64,000 nucleotides of DNA from Cyrtodaria siliqua (GCA_037043455.1 JAWPHD010011268.1:1-64000); one strand, 5' to 3'; numbered from the stretch's first letter, positions 1 through 12,341 are shown. Notes: generated from the sequence alone by a model not told the origin. Made by a program: numbers and translations.

Positions 1-501
1 CTCTGCCCGGCAACTCTGCCCGCCAACCTTCCGTGTGTGCGCTTAAACGAAAATTAACATTATATTTAGTTATTAATGAGTCTGCATCAGACCCAATGAT
101 AAAAAAGGAGTCCATATTGAAAATATTAGCAGCTACTACGGACAATCACTGCTTTGAATTTGAATATAGAGCATTCGCCACGATTCAAAGTGGCGTATAT
201 TATAAAAAAAAAAACAACATGTGTTGGCTATACATTTTATTTGTTATTAATTTCAGAACAGGCAATACATCAGTGTACAGGCGAGAATTAACTTAAACTA
301 AGGTTGCCAACTGCTGGGCTTGGATGTCACATCTGACAAAACGCACGTACCGGAGTGTTAATCAAAAGAGCTTATTCAGTTATAACTGATTGTTCGTAAG
401 AGGCCTTGCATTTGGATCCACCGCGGCTAAGCTTGTGTACGCGGATCAAATGTAAATCCAGCCTTACATGTCTCGTCTGACATAACGCACATACCCGAGG
501 G

Positions 502-971
502 TTAATATAATCTACCGATAACACAGTCCCACTTTAAAGACTTCAAGGGTGAAAACCTCAATGGTGACCATGATTGAGGCAACAGTTCTGGTTCACATGT
601 ACGTATCATAGTAGATGGCGAATGTGAAATATTCCTGTGCTCCTCAGGCAACAGTTCTGGTTCACATGTAAGTATCATAGTAGATGGCGAATGTGAAATA
701 TTCCTGTGCTCCTCAGGCAACAGTTCTGGTTCACATGTACGTATCATAGTAGTTGGCGAATGTGAAATATTCCTGTGCTCCTCAGGCAACAGTTCCGGTT
801 CACGGTTAGGTATAAATGAAGGTGATGGTGAACATTTACGTATCCGTGGTGCACGTCTCGAAGTAAACAGTGATGGAGAACATGGTTGTGGGCGCCGTAT
901 GCTGGTTGGCTCAGGAATGACATCGTCTTCCTCCACAATTTCAAAATATAGCTCGTCTATACCTGCCATAT
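502..971 (-). CDS. Exon with 23-residue tandem repeats, unit 1
   Basis: An open frame follows a good acceptor (CTCGTTTCAG at 983-972) and runs to a stop at 502. It starts acidic (MAGIDELYFEIVEEDD), becomes Ser/Pro/Arg rich, then has 69 bp direct repeats encoding 23-residue copies with CEPELLPEEHRN at the core (about 3.5 copies), and ends in a short tail. It lies downstream of, and on the same strand as, the FLYWCH/MULE exons, so it may be the transposase C-terminal exon. No catalytic or binding motif is visible. The frame is kept open in all five units despite substitutions. Whether it is translated is unknown. Middle repeat variant: Ile-Leu-Thr. Confidence 0.4.
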
Positions 972-1146
972 CTGAAACGAGACAATACATTGTTTTACTA
1001 TCACTGCTTCACCTAGTTCTTTTATCAAATAACAGAGATCCACACAAACACTCGAACACCTCAACCATCTCAACCATAGCTCACATCAACGCTTTGTACG
1101 ACTGCCATGAATTTTGAAAAAAAAACGGGTCAGATCTTTAGCCGCA

Positions 1147-1251
1147 GGATAGCTGGTCTAACCGACCACGGTTTCCTGACGTTTATGCTTTACACCACGT
1201 AGAGGTAATCTGACTTGGTAAAGCGATTTACTTCCCATTTTGTTCCATGGA
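1147..1251 (+). repeat. Direct repeat within the array unit, copy a
   Basis: A 105 bp block starting GGATAGCTGGTCTAACCGAC recurs at 1578-1682 with two visible substitutions. The same pair occurs in every unit. Nearby are two CGTTTGCATTTAGAATC words (about 1267 and 1298) and paired ACATAGGCACCGTGCGAT words (about 1338 and 1520). Confidence 0.95.
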
Positions 1252-1577
1252 CACCCATGGAAATAGTTCCCGTTTGCATTTAGAATCCAATGATGAACGT
1301 TTGCATTTAGAATCAAGGCATGGGCAGCTTGGTAGACATAGGCACCGTGCGATCAAGCTACTAAGGACAATCGCCTGAATCGCACGGCAGCACACATGTT
1401 ACACTTCGCAAAAATGGCAGCGTTTAGCAGCCTGGGCATCAAACCAGTGGTTCACACCGACCAACAATACCCAGCGTTTCCGTCCCACACCAATCGAGGA
1501 GGTAGCTGCCGTCGTGGGACATAGGCACCGTGCGATTCGCACGGACCCATACATGTTAGACTTTTAATATCTAATTA

Positions 1578-1682
1578 GGATAGCTGGTCTAACCGACCAC
1601 GGTTTCCTGACGTTTATGCTTTACACCACGTAGAGGTAATCTGCCTTGGTAAAGCGATTTACTTCACATTTTGTTCCATGGA
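1578..1682 (+). repeat. Direct repeat within the array unit, copy b
   Basis: Second copy of the 105 bp block. Just upstream is the near-perfect palindrome CCGTGCGATTCGCACGG (about 1528-1544). At the corresponding place near copy a the two arms (CCGTGCGAT, ATCGCACGG) are separated by about 25 bp. Confidence 0.95.
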
Positions 1683-1854
1683 CCGGTGGCCGATGAACCC
1701 ACACGGGTTACAGACTCCCTCCAGTCTATCCCAAGCATGTAAGATACGTTTATATGACGTCTAATGCGCTCTAACAAGTACCAATGCGATTCTAAACCAC
1801 AAGAATCTCGATTTCTGTTTCATGGAATTCCCGATTTCTGTTTCCCAGAATCCG

Positions 1855-3014
1855 ATTATATAGGATTCGAGTTAAATCGCAGGGACAACCGCTTGTCCCC
1901 AGCGGAAGGCGCAACCATGGATGGAGACTCCATGGATCACCTCACTAACGGCTTCCACAGCGCCTTTTCAAAGTCGATGACTATACCTTCGACGCAGCAT
2001 TTCCCATTCAGCAAGCGACCAACAGCCTAAATACAAATGAAACACCTGTAGAAATAATTAATAACTTATAAATAAATATAAAAACGCAGTTAAATTTAAA
2101 ATTGATTTATAACATTGCACATAATATTGCACATAATAGTATCAATGCTATTACCTTCAACACCTTTACGTAGTCGATGGTTTTCCTGCCCTTCAATGCT
2201 ACCGCCGCTGTAAGGCACCTATTCGGGTCTGGCGCATGCACGTGCTCGTGGCTGTTCGTGTTGAAATCACCACCTCTTTCGGATACTGCGGCTGGGCATG
2301 TCTGGTTCTTGTTTCGGACCGAACAGCGCCACTTCCTGGTGTTACCTCTAACTCCCTGTGAACAAACATTACATGAGCATGTTACGTTTTGGTATATAGT
2401 TTTAAAAGTATCATTTTTTCATATCGCAAATAATGATTTATTTCAATATGCCTATTTAAAAAGTGTTTGCATGTATAGAATACACTCCCTTCCCAACAAC
2501 ACTTACCTTCACATTGTAGGGGTACCTTATTGAGTCAACCAGGAGGTCCTTTCCTTTCTGCGATCCACGTGGTATAATCTGATATGTTACAGGCTGGTCG
2601 TCAACCCGATCATCTGGCGGCGGTTGGTCCACCAGCGATCTGAAATGCAAGACAATTAGTTAAAAATACATGTTATAACGAAATAAAAGTACTATTTAAA
2701 TTAATATTATACTTAAATTTTACACAGTGCAAGACGTAAACATATATACAGTCATTTTATTTATCTAATTTTATTTATTTATTAATTTCACATCCTATTG
2801 AAATCTTTAATTCATTTATTTATCAAGTTTACATATTACTGAAATCTTGAATAGGTGCCACCTGATTCTTATATACCTTTCGTGAATGACGTGAGGTTCT
2901 GCGTACGACCTTTCTGCTAGGAATGAACGAGCAGCCACCGTGTCAACCGGAGAAGTTCATGGTAAAATCACCGAAAGGCACCGACTCTTCAGCGTCAACC
3001 TCCTCATCGTCATT
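1855..3014 (-). pseudogene. Decayed FLYWCH/MULE transposase gene core, unit 1
   Basis: Exons in transcription order are 3014-2877, 2639-2507, 2355-2155 and 2026-about 1855. The first follows TTTCTTTTAG and ends at AAAG/GTATAT. One of its frames reads DTVAARSFLAERSYAEPHVIHE and joins in phase to SLVDQPPPDD in the next exon. The second and third exons, split by a 151 bp GTAAGT...CACAG intron, together give a FLYWCH zinc-finger domain: GKDLLVDS, Tyr-Pro-Tyr, WRC, CPA, then HEHVHAP. The fourth contains VIDFEKA, then after a frameshift VEAVSEV...IHGCAFRWGQAV. That matches the DDE region of MULE transposases, where Asp-Phe-Glu-x-Ala precedes a GCxFHW-type motif. FLYWCH domains commonly sit before MULE transposases; such proteins bind terminal inverted repeats and cut and paste the element. 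Damage seen: a frameshift in the first exon (the acidic NDDEEVDAEESVPFGD frame runs into TGA), a frameshift after DFEKA, a stop after WGQAVVPAI, and Arg where family members have the second His. Confident for FLYWCH, moderate for MULE. Confidence 0.72.
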
Positions 3015-3280
3015 CTAAAAGAAAACATAGTCATATTCGAAAGTGTTATCAATTAACAAATTTAATTTTTAAACATACAGCTGCACAACTATTGCCAGAC
3101 AATTGATAAATCTTATTCTCGCTTTTCACAGATATTGCAATTTGTGAATTGTATATATCTATTGTTTATTGATTTCGATTTAAATAAACATAAACAAAAC
3201 ATGCGCCGATCGCTTCATTGTAAGTGAACTATATGTAGCTCACCTTACACTGAATCTTGAAATATTTTAACATAAAAAAA

Positions 3281-3682
3281 GCCCGAGTTCACAATTAAGT
3301 GAACTCGGGCAAAACGGTTATGTCCATACTGCCGAGCAGTAGGGCACAAAAAAAGACTCTCTCCTGCCGTCATGGCAGGGGAGAGTGTTAGCAAAACGGC
3401 TAAGTCCGCACGACCGGGGAAAACAATGCCTGCCTGCCGACCATGAACGGCTGTAGAAATAATTCGGCAAAATAACCCTAACCCTAACCCAAGTACGCAC
3501 TGATGAGCAGAAGGGCAAAAAAAAGAGCAAACGGCTAAGTCCGCACCGCCGCGCACGACCGGGAATAACAATGCCTGCATGCCGGCCATGAAGGGCTGTA
3601 GAAATTATTCACCAAAATGGCTAAGTCCGTTCTGAAAAAAAACACCAAAAAAACCCCAAGTCCACTTAAAGTGGACTCGGGA
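3281..3682. repeat. Hairpin-rich block with telomere-like motif, unit 1
   Basis: Three inverted repeats occur in 400 bp: a perfect 12 bp stem with 6 nt loop at 3281-3310 (GCCCGAGTTCAC arms), a 13 bp stem with one mismatch at 3356-3386, and a 9 bp stem at 3659-3677 (AGTCCACTT arms). Between them, AACGGCTAAGTCCGC and AACAATGCCTGC words recur as degenerate 140-160 bp direct repeats. At 3474-3490 the repeat is replaced by AACCCTAACCCTAACCC, 2.5 copies of the metazoan telomere repeat. Equivalent blocks lie at about 7076-7477, 10856-11257 and 14651-15052. The fifth unit ends before it. Confidence 0.9.
3474..3490. repeat. Short interstitial telomere-like motif (CCCTAA)
   Basis: Reads AACCCTAACCCTAACCC. 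It is repeated at 7269-7285, 11049-11065 and 14844-14860 as part of each array unit. It is too short to be a telomere by itself. Confidence 0.9.
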
Positions 3683-4296
3683 TGGCAAGTCTAGCGTTGA
3701 TATTAACTACAGTTACTATAAACAGCCAGCCTGAACGTACTCACCTCAAGGGTCTTTTGACCCTGTAGTTTGCAGTTATATATATCTGCCGGGCAACTCT
3801 GCCCGGCAACTCTGCCCGCCAACCTTCCGTGTGTGCGCTTAAACGAAAATTAACATTATATTTAGTTATTAATGAGTCTGCATCAGACCCAATGATAAAA
3901 AAGGAGTCCATATTGAAAATATTAGCAGCTACTACGGACAATCACTGCTTTGAATTTGAATATAGAGCATTCGCCACGATTCAAAGTGGCGTATATTATA
4001 AAAAAAAAACAACATGTGTTGGCTATACATTTTATTTGTTATTAATTTCAGAACAGGCAATACATCAGTGTACAGGCGAGAATTAACTTAAACTAAGGTT
4101 GCCAACTGCTGGGCTTGGATGTCACATCTGACAAAACGCACGTACCGGAGTGTTAATCAAAAGAGCTTATTCAGTTATAACTGATTGTTCGTAAGAGGCC
4201 TTGCATTTGGATCCACCGCGGCTAAGCTTGTGTACGCGGATCAAATGTAAATCCAGCCTTACATGTCTCGTCTGACATAACGCACATACCCGAGGG

Positions 4297-4766
4297 TTAA
4301 TATAATCTACCGATAACACAGTCCCACTTTAAAGACTTCAAGGGTGAAAACCTCAATGGTGACCATGATTGAGGCAACAGTTCTGGTTCACATGTACGTA
4401 TCATAGTAGATGGCGAATGTGAAATATTCCTGTGCTCCTCAGGCAACAGTTCTGGTTCACATGTACGTATCATAGTAGATGGCGAATGTGAAATATTCCT
4501 GTGCTCCTCAGGCAACAGTTCTGGTTCACATGTACGTATCATAGTAGTTGGCGAATGTGAAATATTCCTGTGCTCCTCAGGCAACAGTTCCGGTTCACGG
4601 TTAGGTATAAATGAAGGTGATGGTGAACATTTACGTATCCGTGGTGCACGTCTCGAAGTAAACAGTGATGGAGAACATGGTTGTGGGCGCCGTATGCTGG
4701 TTGGCTCAGGAATGACATCGTCTTCCTCCACAATTTCAAAATATAGCTCGTCTATACCTGCCATAT
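4297..4766 (-). CDS. Exon with 23-residue tandem repeats, unit 2
   Basis: Copy of the 502-971 exon. The middle repeat ends Ile-Arg-Thr where units 1, 3 and 5 have Ile-Leu-Thr. Confidence 0.4.
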
Positions 4767-5649
4767 CTGAAACGAGACAATACATTGTTTTACTATCACT
4801 GCTTCACCTAGTTCTTTTATCAAATAACAGAGATCCACACAAACACTCGAACACCTCAACCATCTCAACCATAGCTCACATCAACGCTTTGTACGACTGC
4901 CATGAATTTTGAAAAAAAAACGGGTCAGATCTTTAGCCGCAGGATAGCTGGTCTAACCGACCACGGTTTCCTGACGTTTATGCTTTACACCACGTAGAGG
5001 TAATCTGACTTGGTAAAGCGATTTACTTCCCATTTTGTTCCATGGACACCCATGGAAATAGTTCCCGTTTGCATTTAGAATCCAATGATGAACGTTTGCA
5101 TTTAGAATCAAGGCATGGGCAGCTTGGTAGACATAGGCACCGTGCGATCAAGCTACTAAGGACAATCGCCTGAATCGCACGGCAGCACACATGTTACACT
5201 TCGCAAAAATGGCAGCGTTTAGCAGCCTGGGCATCAAACCAGTGGTTCACACCGACCAACAATACCCAGCGTTTCCGTCCCACACCAATCGAGGAGGTAG
5301 CTGCCGTCGTGGGACATAGGCACCGTGCGATTCGCACGGACCCATACATGTTAGACTTTTAATATCTAATTAGGATAGCTGGTCTAACCGACCACGGTTT
5401 CCTGACGTTTATGCTTTACACCACGTAGAGGTAATCTGCCTTGGTAAAGCGATTTACTTCACATTTTGTTCCATGGACCGGTGGCCGATGAACCCACACG
5501 GGTTACAGACTCCCTCCAGTCTATCCCAAGCATGTAAGATACGTTTATATGACGTCTAATGCGCTCTAACAAGTACCAATGCGATTCTAAACCACAAGAA
5601 TCTCGATTTCTGTTTCATGGAATTCCCGATTTCTGTTTCCCAGAATCCG

Positions 5650-6809
5650 ATTATATAGGATTCGAGTTAAATCGCAGGGACAACCGCTTGTCCCCAGCGG
5701 AAGGCGCAACCATGGATGGAGACTCCATGGATCACCTCACTAACGGCTTCCACAGCGCCTTTTCAAAGTCGATGACTATACCTTCGACGCAGCATTTCCC
5801 ATTCAGCAAGCGACCAACAGCCTAAATACAAATGAAACACCTGTAGAAATAATTAATAACTTATAAATAAATATAAAAACGCAGTTAAATTTAAAATTGA
5901 TTTATAACATTGCACATAATATTGCACATAATAGTATCAATGCTATTACCTTCAACACCTTTACGTAGTCGATGGTTTTCCTGCCCTTCACTGCTACCGC
6001 CGCTGTAAGGCACCTATTCGGGTCTGGCGCATGCACGTGCTCGTGGCTGTTCGTGTTGAAATCACCACCTCTTTCGGATACTGCGGCTGGGCATGTCTGG
6101 TTCTTGTTTCGGACCGAACAGCGCCACTTCCTGGTGTTACCTCTAACTCCCTGTGAACAAACATTACATGAGCATGTTACGTTTTGGTATATAGTTTTAA
6201 AAGTATCATTTTTTCATATCGCAAATAATGATTTATTTCAATATGCCTATTTAAAAAGTGTTTGCATGTATAGAATACACTCCCTTCCCAACAACACTTA
6301 CCTTCACATTGTAGGGGTACCTTATTGAGTCAACCAGGAGGTCCTTTCCTTTCTGCGATCCACGTGGTATAATCTGATATGTTACAGGCTGGTCGTCAAC
6401 CCGATCATCTGGCGGCGGTTGGTCCACCAGCGATCTGAAATGCAAGACAATTAGTTAAAAATACACGTTATAACGAAAAAAAAGTACTATTTAAATTAAT
6501 ATTATACTTAAATTTTACACAGTGCAAGACGTAAACATATATACAGTCATTTTATTTATCTAATTTTATTTATTTATTAATTTCACATCCTATTGAAATC
6601 TTTAATTCATTTATTTATCAAGTTTACATATTACTGAAATCTTGAATAGGTGCCACCTGATTCTTATATACCTTTCGTGAATGACGTGAGGTTCTGCGTA
6701 CGACCTTTCTGCTAGGAATGAACGAGCAGCCACCGTGTCAACCGGAGAAGTTCATGGTAAAATCACCGAAAGGCACCGACTCTTCAGCGTCAACCTCCTC
6801 ATCGTCATT
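5650..6809 (-). pseudogene. Decayed FLYWCH/MULE transposase gene core, unit 2
   Basis: Same exon plan as unit 1, shifted by 3795: 6809-6672, 6434-6302, 6150-5950 and 5821-about 5650. Both frameshifts are shared with unit 1, so the gene was already broken before the array expanded. Confidence 0.7.
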
Positions 6810-8091
6810 CTAAAAGAAAACATAGTCATATTCGAAAGTGTTATCAATTAACAAATTTAATTTTTAAACATACAGCTGCACAACTATTGCCAGACAATTG
6901 ATAAATCTTATTCTCGCTTTTCACAGATATTGCAATTTGTGAATTGTATATATCTATTGTTTATTGATTTCGATTTAAATAAACATAAACAAAACATGCG
7001 CCGATCGCTTCATTGTAAGTGAACTATATGTAGCTCACCTTACACTGAATCTTGAAATATTTTAACATAAAAAAAGCCCGAGTTCACAATTAAGTGAACT
7101 CGGGCAAAACGGTTATGTCCATACTGCCGAGCAGTAGGGCACAAAAAAAGACTCTCTCCTGCCGTCATGGCAGGGGAGAGTGTTAGCAAAACGGCTAAGT
7201 CCGCACGACCGGGGAAAACAATGCCTGCCTGCCGACCATGAACGGCTGTAGAAATAATTCGGCAAAATAACCCTAACCCTAACCCAAGTACGCACTGATG
7301 AGCAGAAGGGCAAAAAAAAGAGCAAACGGCTAAGTCCGCACCGCCGCGCACGACCGGGAATAACAATGCCTGCATGCCGGCCATGAAGGGCTGTAGAAAT
7401 TATTCACCAAAATGGCTAAGTCCGTTCTGAAAAAAAACACCAAAAAAAACCCAAGTCCACTTAAAGTGGACTCGGGATGGCAAGTCTAGCGTTGATATTA
7501 ACTACAGTTACTATAAACAGCCAGCCTGAACGTACTCACCTCAAGGGTCTTTTGACCCTGTAGTTTGCAGTTATATATATCTGCCGGGCAACTCTGCCCG
7601 GCAACTCTGCCCGCCAACCTTCCGTGTGTGCGCTTAAACGAAAATTAACATTATATTTAGTTATTAATGAGTCTGCATCAGACCCAATGATAAAAAAGGA
7701 GTCCATATTGAAAATATTAGCAGCTACTACGGACAATCACTGCTTTGAATATGAATATAGAGCATTCGCCACGATTCAAAGTGGCGTATATTATAAAAAA
7801 ACAACAACATGTGTTGGCTATACATTTTATTTGTTATTAATTTCAGAACAGGCAATACATCAGTGTACAGGCGAGAATTAACTTAAACTAAGGTTGCCAA
7901 CTGCTGGGCTTGGATGTCACATCTGACAAAACGCACGTACCGGAGTGTTAATCAAAAGAGCTTATTCAGTTATAACTGATTGTTCGTAAGAGGCCTTGCA
8001 TTTGGATCCACCGCGGCTAAGCTTGTGTACGCGGATCAAATGTAAATCCAGCCTTACATGTCTCGTCTGACATAACGCACATACCCGAGGG

Positions 8092-8561
8092 TTAATATAA
8101 TCTACCGATAACACAGTCCCACTTTAAAGACTTCAAGGGTGAAAACCTCAATGGTGACCATGATTGAGGCAACAGTTCTGGTTCACATGTACGTATCATA
8201 GTAGATGGCGAATGTGAAATATTCCTGTGCTCCTCAGGCAACAGTTCTGGTTCACATGTAAGTATCATAGTAGATGGCGAATGTGAAATATTCCTGTGCT
8301 CCTCAGGCAACAGTTCTGGTTCACATGTACGTATCATAGTAGTTGGCGAATGTGAAATATTCCTGTGCTCCTCAGGCAACAGTTCCGGTTCACGGTTAGG
8401 TATAAATGAAGGTGATGGTGAACATTTACGTATCCGTGGTGCACGTCTCGAAGTAAACAGTGATGGAGAACATGGTTGTGGGCGCCGTATGCTGGTTGGC
8501 TCAGGAATGACATCGTCTTCCTCCACAATTTCAAAATATAGCTCGTCTATACCTGCCATAT
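8092..8561 (-). CDS. Exon with 23-residue tandem repeats, unit 3
   Basis: Copy of the 502-971 exon, with the Ile-Leu-Thr middle repeat as in unit 1. The protein sequence appears identical to unit 1. Confidence 0.4.
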
Positions 8562-9444
8562 CTGAAACGAGACAATACATTGTTTTACTATCACTGCTTC
8601 ACCTAGTTCTTTTATCAAATAACAGAGATCCACACAAACACTCGAACACCTCAACCATCTCAACCATAGCTCACATCAACGCTTTGTACGACTGCCATGA
8701 ATTTTGAAAAAAAAACGGGTCAGATCTTTAGCCGCAGGATAGCTGGTCTAACCGACCACGGTTTCCTGACGTTTATGCTTTACACCACGTAGAGGTAATC
8801 TGACTTGGTAAAGCGATTTACTTCCCATTTTGTTCCATGGACACCCATGGAAATAGTTCCCGTTTGCATTTAGAATCCAATGATGAACGTTTGCATTTAG
8901 AATCAAGGCATGGGCAGCTTGGTAGACATAGGCACCGTGCGATCAAGCTACTAAGGACAATCGCCTGAATCGCACGGCAGCACACATGTTACACTTCGCA
9001 AAAATGGCAGCGTTTAGCAGCCTGGGCATCAAACCAGTGGTTCACACCGACCAACAATACCCAGCGTTTCCGTCCCACACCAATCGAGGAGGTAGCTGCC
9101 GTCGTGGGACATAGGCACCGTGCGATTCGCACGGACCCATACATGTTAGACTTTTAATATCTAATTAGGATAGCTGGTCTAACCGACCACGGTTTCCTGA
9201 CGTTTATGCTTTACACCACGTAGAGGTAATCTGCCTTGGTAAAGCGATTTACTTCACATTTTGTTCCATGGACCGGTGGCCGATGAACCCACACGGGTTA
9301 CAGACTCCCTCCAGTCTATCCCAAGCATGTAAGATACGTTTATATGACGTCTAATGCGCTCTAACAAGTACCAATGCGATTCTAAACCACAAGAATCTCG
9401 ATTTCTGTTTCATGGAATTCCCGATTTCTGTTTCCCAGAATCCG

Positions 9445-10589
9445 ATTATATAGGATTCGAGTTAAATCGCAGGGACAACCGCTTGTCCCCAGCGGAAGGC
9501 GCAACCATGGATCACCTCACTAACGGCTTCCACAGCGCCTTTTCAAAGTCGATGACTATACCTTCGACGCAGCATTTCCCATTCAGCAAGCGACCAACAG
9601 CCTAAATACAAATGAAACACCTGTAGAAATAATTAATAACTTATAAATAAATATAAAAACGCAGTTAAATTTAAAATTGATTTATAACATTGCACATAAT
9701 ATTGCACATAATAGTATCAATGCTATTACCTTCAACACCTTTACGTAGTCGATGGTTTTCCTGCCCTTCACTGCTACCGCCGCTGTAAGGCACCTATTCG
9801 GGTCTGGCGCATGCACGTGCTCGTGGCTGTTCGTGTTGAAATCACCACCTCTTTCGGATACTGCGGCTGGGCATGTCTGGTTCTTGTTTCGGACCGAACA
9901 GCGCCACTTCCTGGTGTTACCTCTAACTCCCTGTGAACAAACATTACATGAGCATGTTACGTTTTGGTATATAGTTTTAAAAGTATCATTTTTTCATATC
10001 GCAAATAATGATTTATTTCAATATGCCTATTTAAAAAGTGTTTGCATGTATAGAATACACTCCCTTCCCAACAACACTTACCTTCACATTGTAGGGGTAC
10101 CTTATTGAGTCAACCAGGAGGTCCTTTCCTTTCTGCGATCCACGTGGTATAATCTGATATGTTACAGGCTGGTCGTCAACCCGATCATCTGGCGGCGGTT
10201 GGTCCACCAGCGATCTGAAATGCAAGACAATTAGTTAAAAATACATGTTATAACGAAAAAAAAGTACTATTTAAATTAATATTATACTTAAATTTTACAC
10301 AGTGCAAGACGTAAACATATATACAGTCATTTTATTTATCTAATTTTATTTATTTATTAATTTCACATCCTATTGAAATCTTTAATTCATTTATTTATCA
10401 AGTTTACATATTACTGAAATCTTGAATAGGTGCCACCTGATTCTTATATACCTTTCGTGAATGACGTGAGGTTCTGCGTACGACCTTTCTGCTAGGAATG
10501 AACGAGCAGCCACCGTGTCAACCGGAGAAGTTCATGGTAAAATCACCGAAAGGCACCGACTCTTCAGCGTCAACCTCCTCATCGTCATT
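9445..10589 (-). pseudogene. Decayed FLYWCH/MULE transposase gene core, unit 3
   Basis: Exons fall at about 10589-10452, 10214-10082, 9930-9730 and 9601-9445. The last lacks five codons (the GVSIH stretch before GCAFRW) because of the unit's 15 bp deletion. The splice signals of the 151 bp FLYWCH intron are intact. Confidence 0.7.
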
Positions 10590-11871
10590 CTAAAAGAAAA
10601 CATAGTCATATTCGAAAGTGTTATCAATTAACAAATTTAATTTTTAAACATACAGCTGCACAACTATTGCCAGACAATTGATAAATCTTATTCTCGCTTT
10701 TCACAGATATTGCAATTTGTGAATTGTATATATCTATTGTTTATTGATTTCGATTTAAATAAACATAAACAAAACATGCGCCGATCGCTTCATTGTAAGT
10801 GAACTATATGTAGCTCACCTTACACTGAATCTTGAAATATTTTAACATAAAAAAAGCCCGAGTTCACAATTAAGTGAACTCGGGCAAAACGGTTATGTCC
10901 ATACTGCCGAGCAGTAGGGCACAAAAAAAGACTCTCTCCTGCCGTCATGGCAGGGGAGAGTGTTAGCAAAACGGCTAAGTCCGCACGACCGGGGAAAACA
11001 ATGCCTGCCTGCCGACCATGAACGGCTGTAGAAATAATTCGGCAAAATAACCCTAACCCTAACCCAAGTACGCACTGATGAGCAGAAGGGCAAAAAAAAG
11101 AGCAAACGGCTAAGTCCGCACCGCCGCGCACGACCGGGAATAACAATGCCTGCATGCCGGCCATGAAGGGCTGTAGAAATTATTCACCAAAATGGCTAAA
11201 TCCGTTCTGAAAAAAAACACCAAAAAAAACCCAAGTCCACTTAAAGTGGACTCGGGATGGCAAGTCTAGCGTTGATATTAACTACAGTTACTATAAACAG
11301 CCAGCCTGAACGTACTCACCTCAAGGGTCTTTTGACCCTGTAGTTTGCAGTTATATATATCTGCCGGGCAACTCTGCCCGGCAACTCTGCCCGCCAACCT
11401 TCCGTGTGTGCGCTTAAACGAAAATTAACATTATATTTAGTTATTAATGAGTCTGCATCAGACCCAATGATAAAAAAGGAGTCCATATTGAAAATATTAG
11501 CAGCTACTACGGACAATCACTGCTTTGAATTTGAATATAGAGCATTCGCCACGATTCAAAGTGGCGTATATTATAAAAAAACAACAACATGTGTTGGCTA
11601 TACATTTTATTTGTTATTAATTTCAGAACAGGCAATACATCAGTGTACAGGCGAGAATTAACTTAAACTAAGGTTGCCAACTGCTGGGCTTGGATGTCAC
11701 ATCTGACAAAACGCACGTACCGGAGTGTTAATCAAAAGAGCTTATTCAGTTATAACTGATTGTTCGTAAGAGGCCTTGCATTTGGATCCACCGCGGCTAA
11801 GCTTGTGTACGCGGATCAAATGTAAATCCAGCCTTACATGTCTCGTCTGACATAACGCACATACCCGAGGG

Positions 11872-12341
11872 TTAATATAATCTACCGATAACACAGTCCC
11901 ACTTTAAAGACTTCAAGGGTGAAAACCTCAATGGTGACCATGATTGAGGCAACAGTTCTGGTTCACATGTACGTATCATAGTAGATGGCGAATGTGAAAT
12001 ATTCCTGTGCTCCTCAGGCAACAGTTCTGGTTCACATGTACGTATCATAGTAGATGGCGAATGTGAAATATTCCTGTGCTCCTCAGGCAACAGTTCTGGT
12101 TCACATGTACGTATCATAGTAGTTGGCGAATGTGAAATATTCCTGTGCTCCTCAGGCAACAGTTCCGGTTCACGGTTAGGTATAAATGAAGGTGATGGTG
12201 AACATTTACGTATCCGTGGTGCACGTCTCGAAGTAAACAGTGATGGAGAACATGGTTGTGGGCGCCGTATGCTGGTTGGCTCAGGAATGACATCGTCTTC
12301 CTCCACAATTTCAAAATATAGCTCGTCTATACCTGCCTTAT
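11872..12341 (-). CDS. Exon with 23-residue tandem repeats, unit 4
   Basis: Copy of the 502-971 exon with the Ile-Arg-Thr middle repeat as in unit 2. The first Met (MAGID) is replaced by Lys, so if that Met were a start it is lost here; this fits the view that the frame is an internal exon. Confidence 0.4.

Larger units (their letters stand above)
1..3796. repeat. Array unit 1
   Basis: First unit in the window, starting at the words CTCTGCCCGGCAACTCTGCC. It has the longest A run (11 A near 205) and the AAGTATC variant in the middle minisatellite copy of its 23-residue-repeat exon. Confidence 0.9.
3797..7591. repeat. Array unit 2
   Basis: Second unit, 3795 bp. The middle minisatellite copy reads ACGTATC, as in unit 4. 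It carries ACACGTTATAACG near 6463 where the other units have ACATGTTATAACG. Confidence 0.9.
7592..11371. repeat. Array unit 3, with 15 bp deletion
   Basis: Third unit, 3780 bp. It lacks 15 bp near 9510, between two CCATGGA words that flank the segment in the other units. This is consistent with replication slippage, and the deletion is in frame for the transposase reading frame there. Confidence 0.9.

Noticed and set aside
33..296. Plus-strand open frame at the left of each array unit (85-87 codons)
   Set aside because: The frame changes end point with A-run length between units, has no splice or domain support, and overlaps a minus-strand frame of equal quality.
1764..2030. Plus-strand open frame of 88 codons in each unit
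   Set aside because: It is the reverse strand of the exon carrying VIDFEKA and GCAFRWGQAV, which has family support.
3281..3310. GC-rich hairpin followed by A run as a bacterial terminator
   Set aside because: The window is eukaryotic (introns, LINEs, SINEs, MITEs), so rho-independent termination does not apply.
3474..3490. True telomere or chromosome end
   Set aside because: Only 17 bp, embedded identically in each tandem unit and not at a sequence end.
3245..3589. Minus-strand frame of 114 codons over the hairpin block
   Set aside because: It consists of translated inverted and direct repeats, with telomere-like DNA giving LGLGLG. No biological support.
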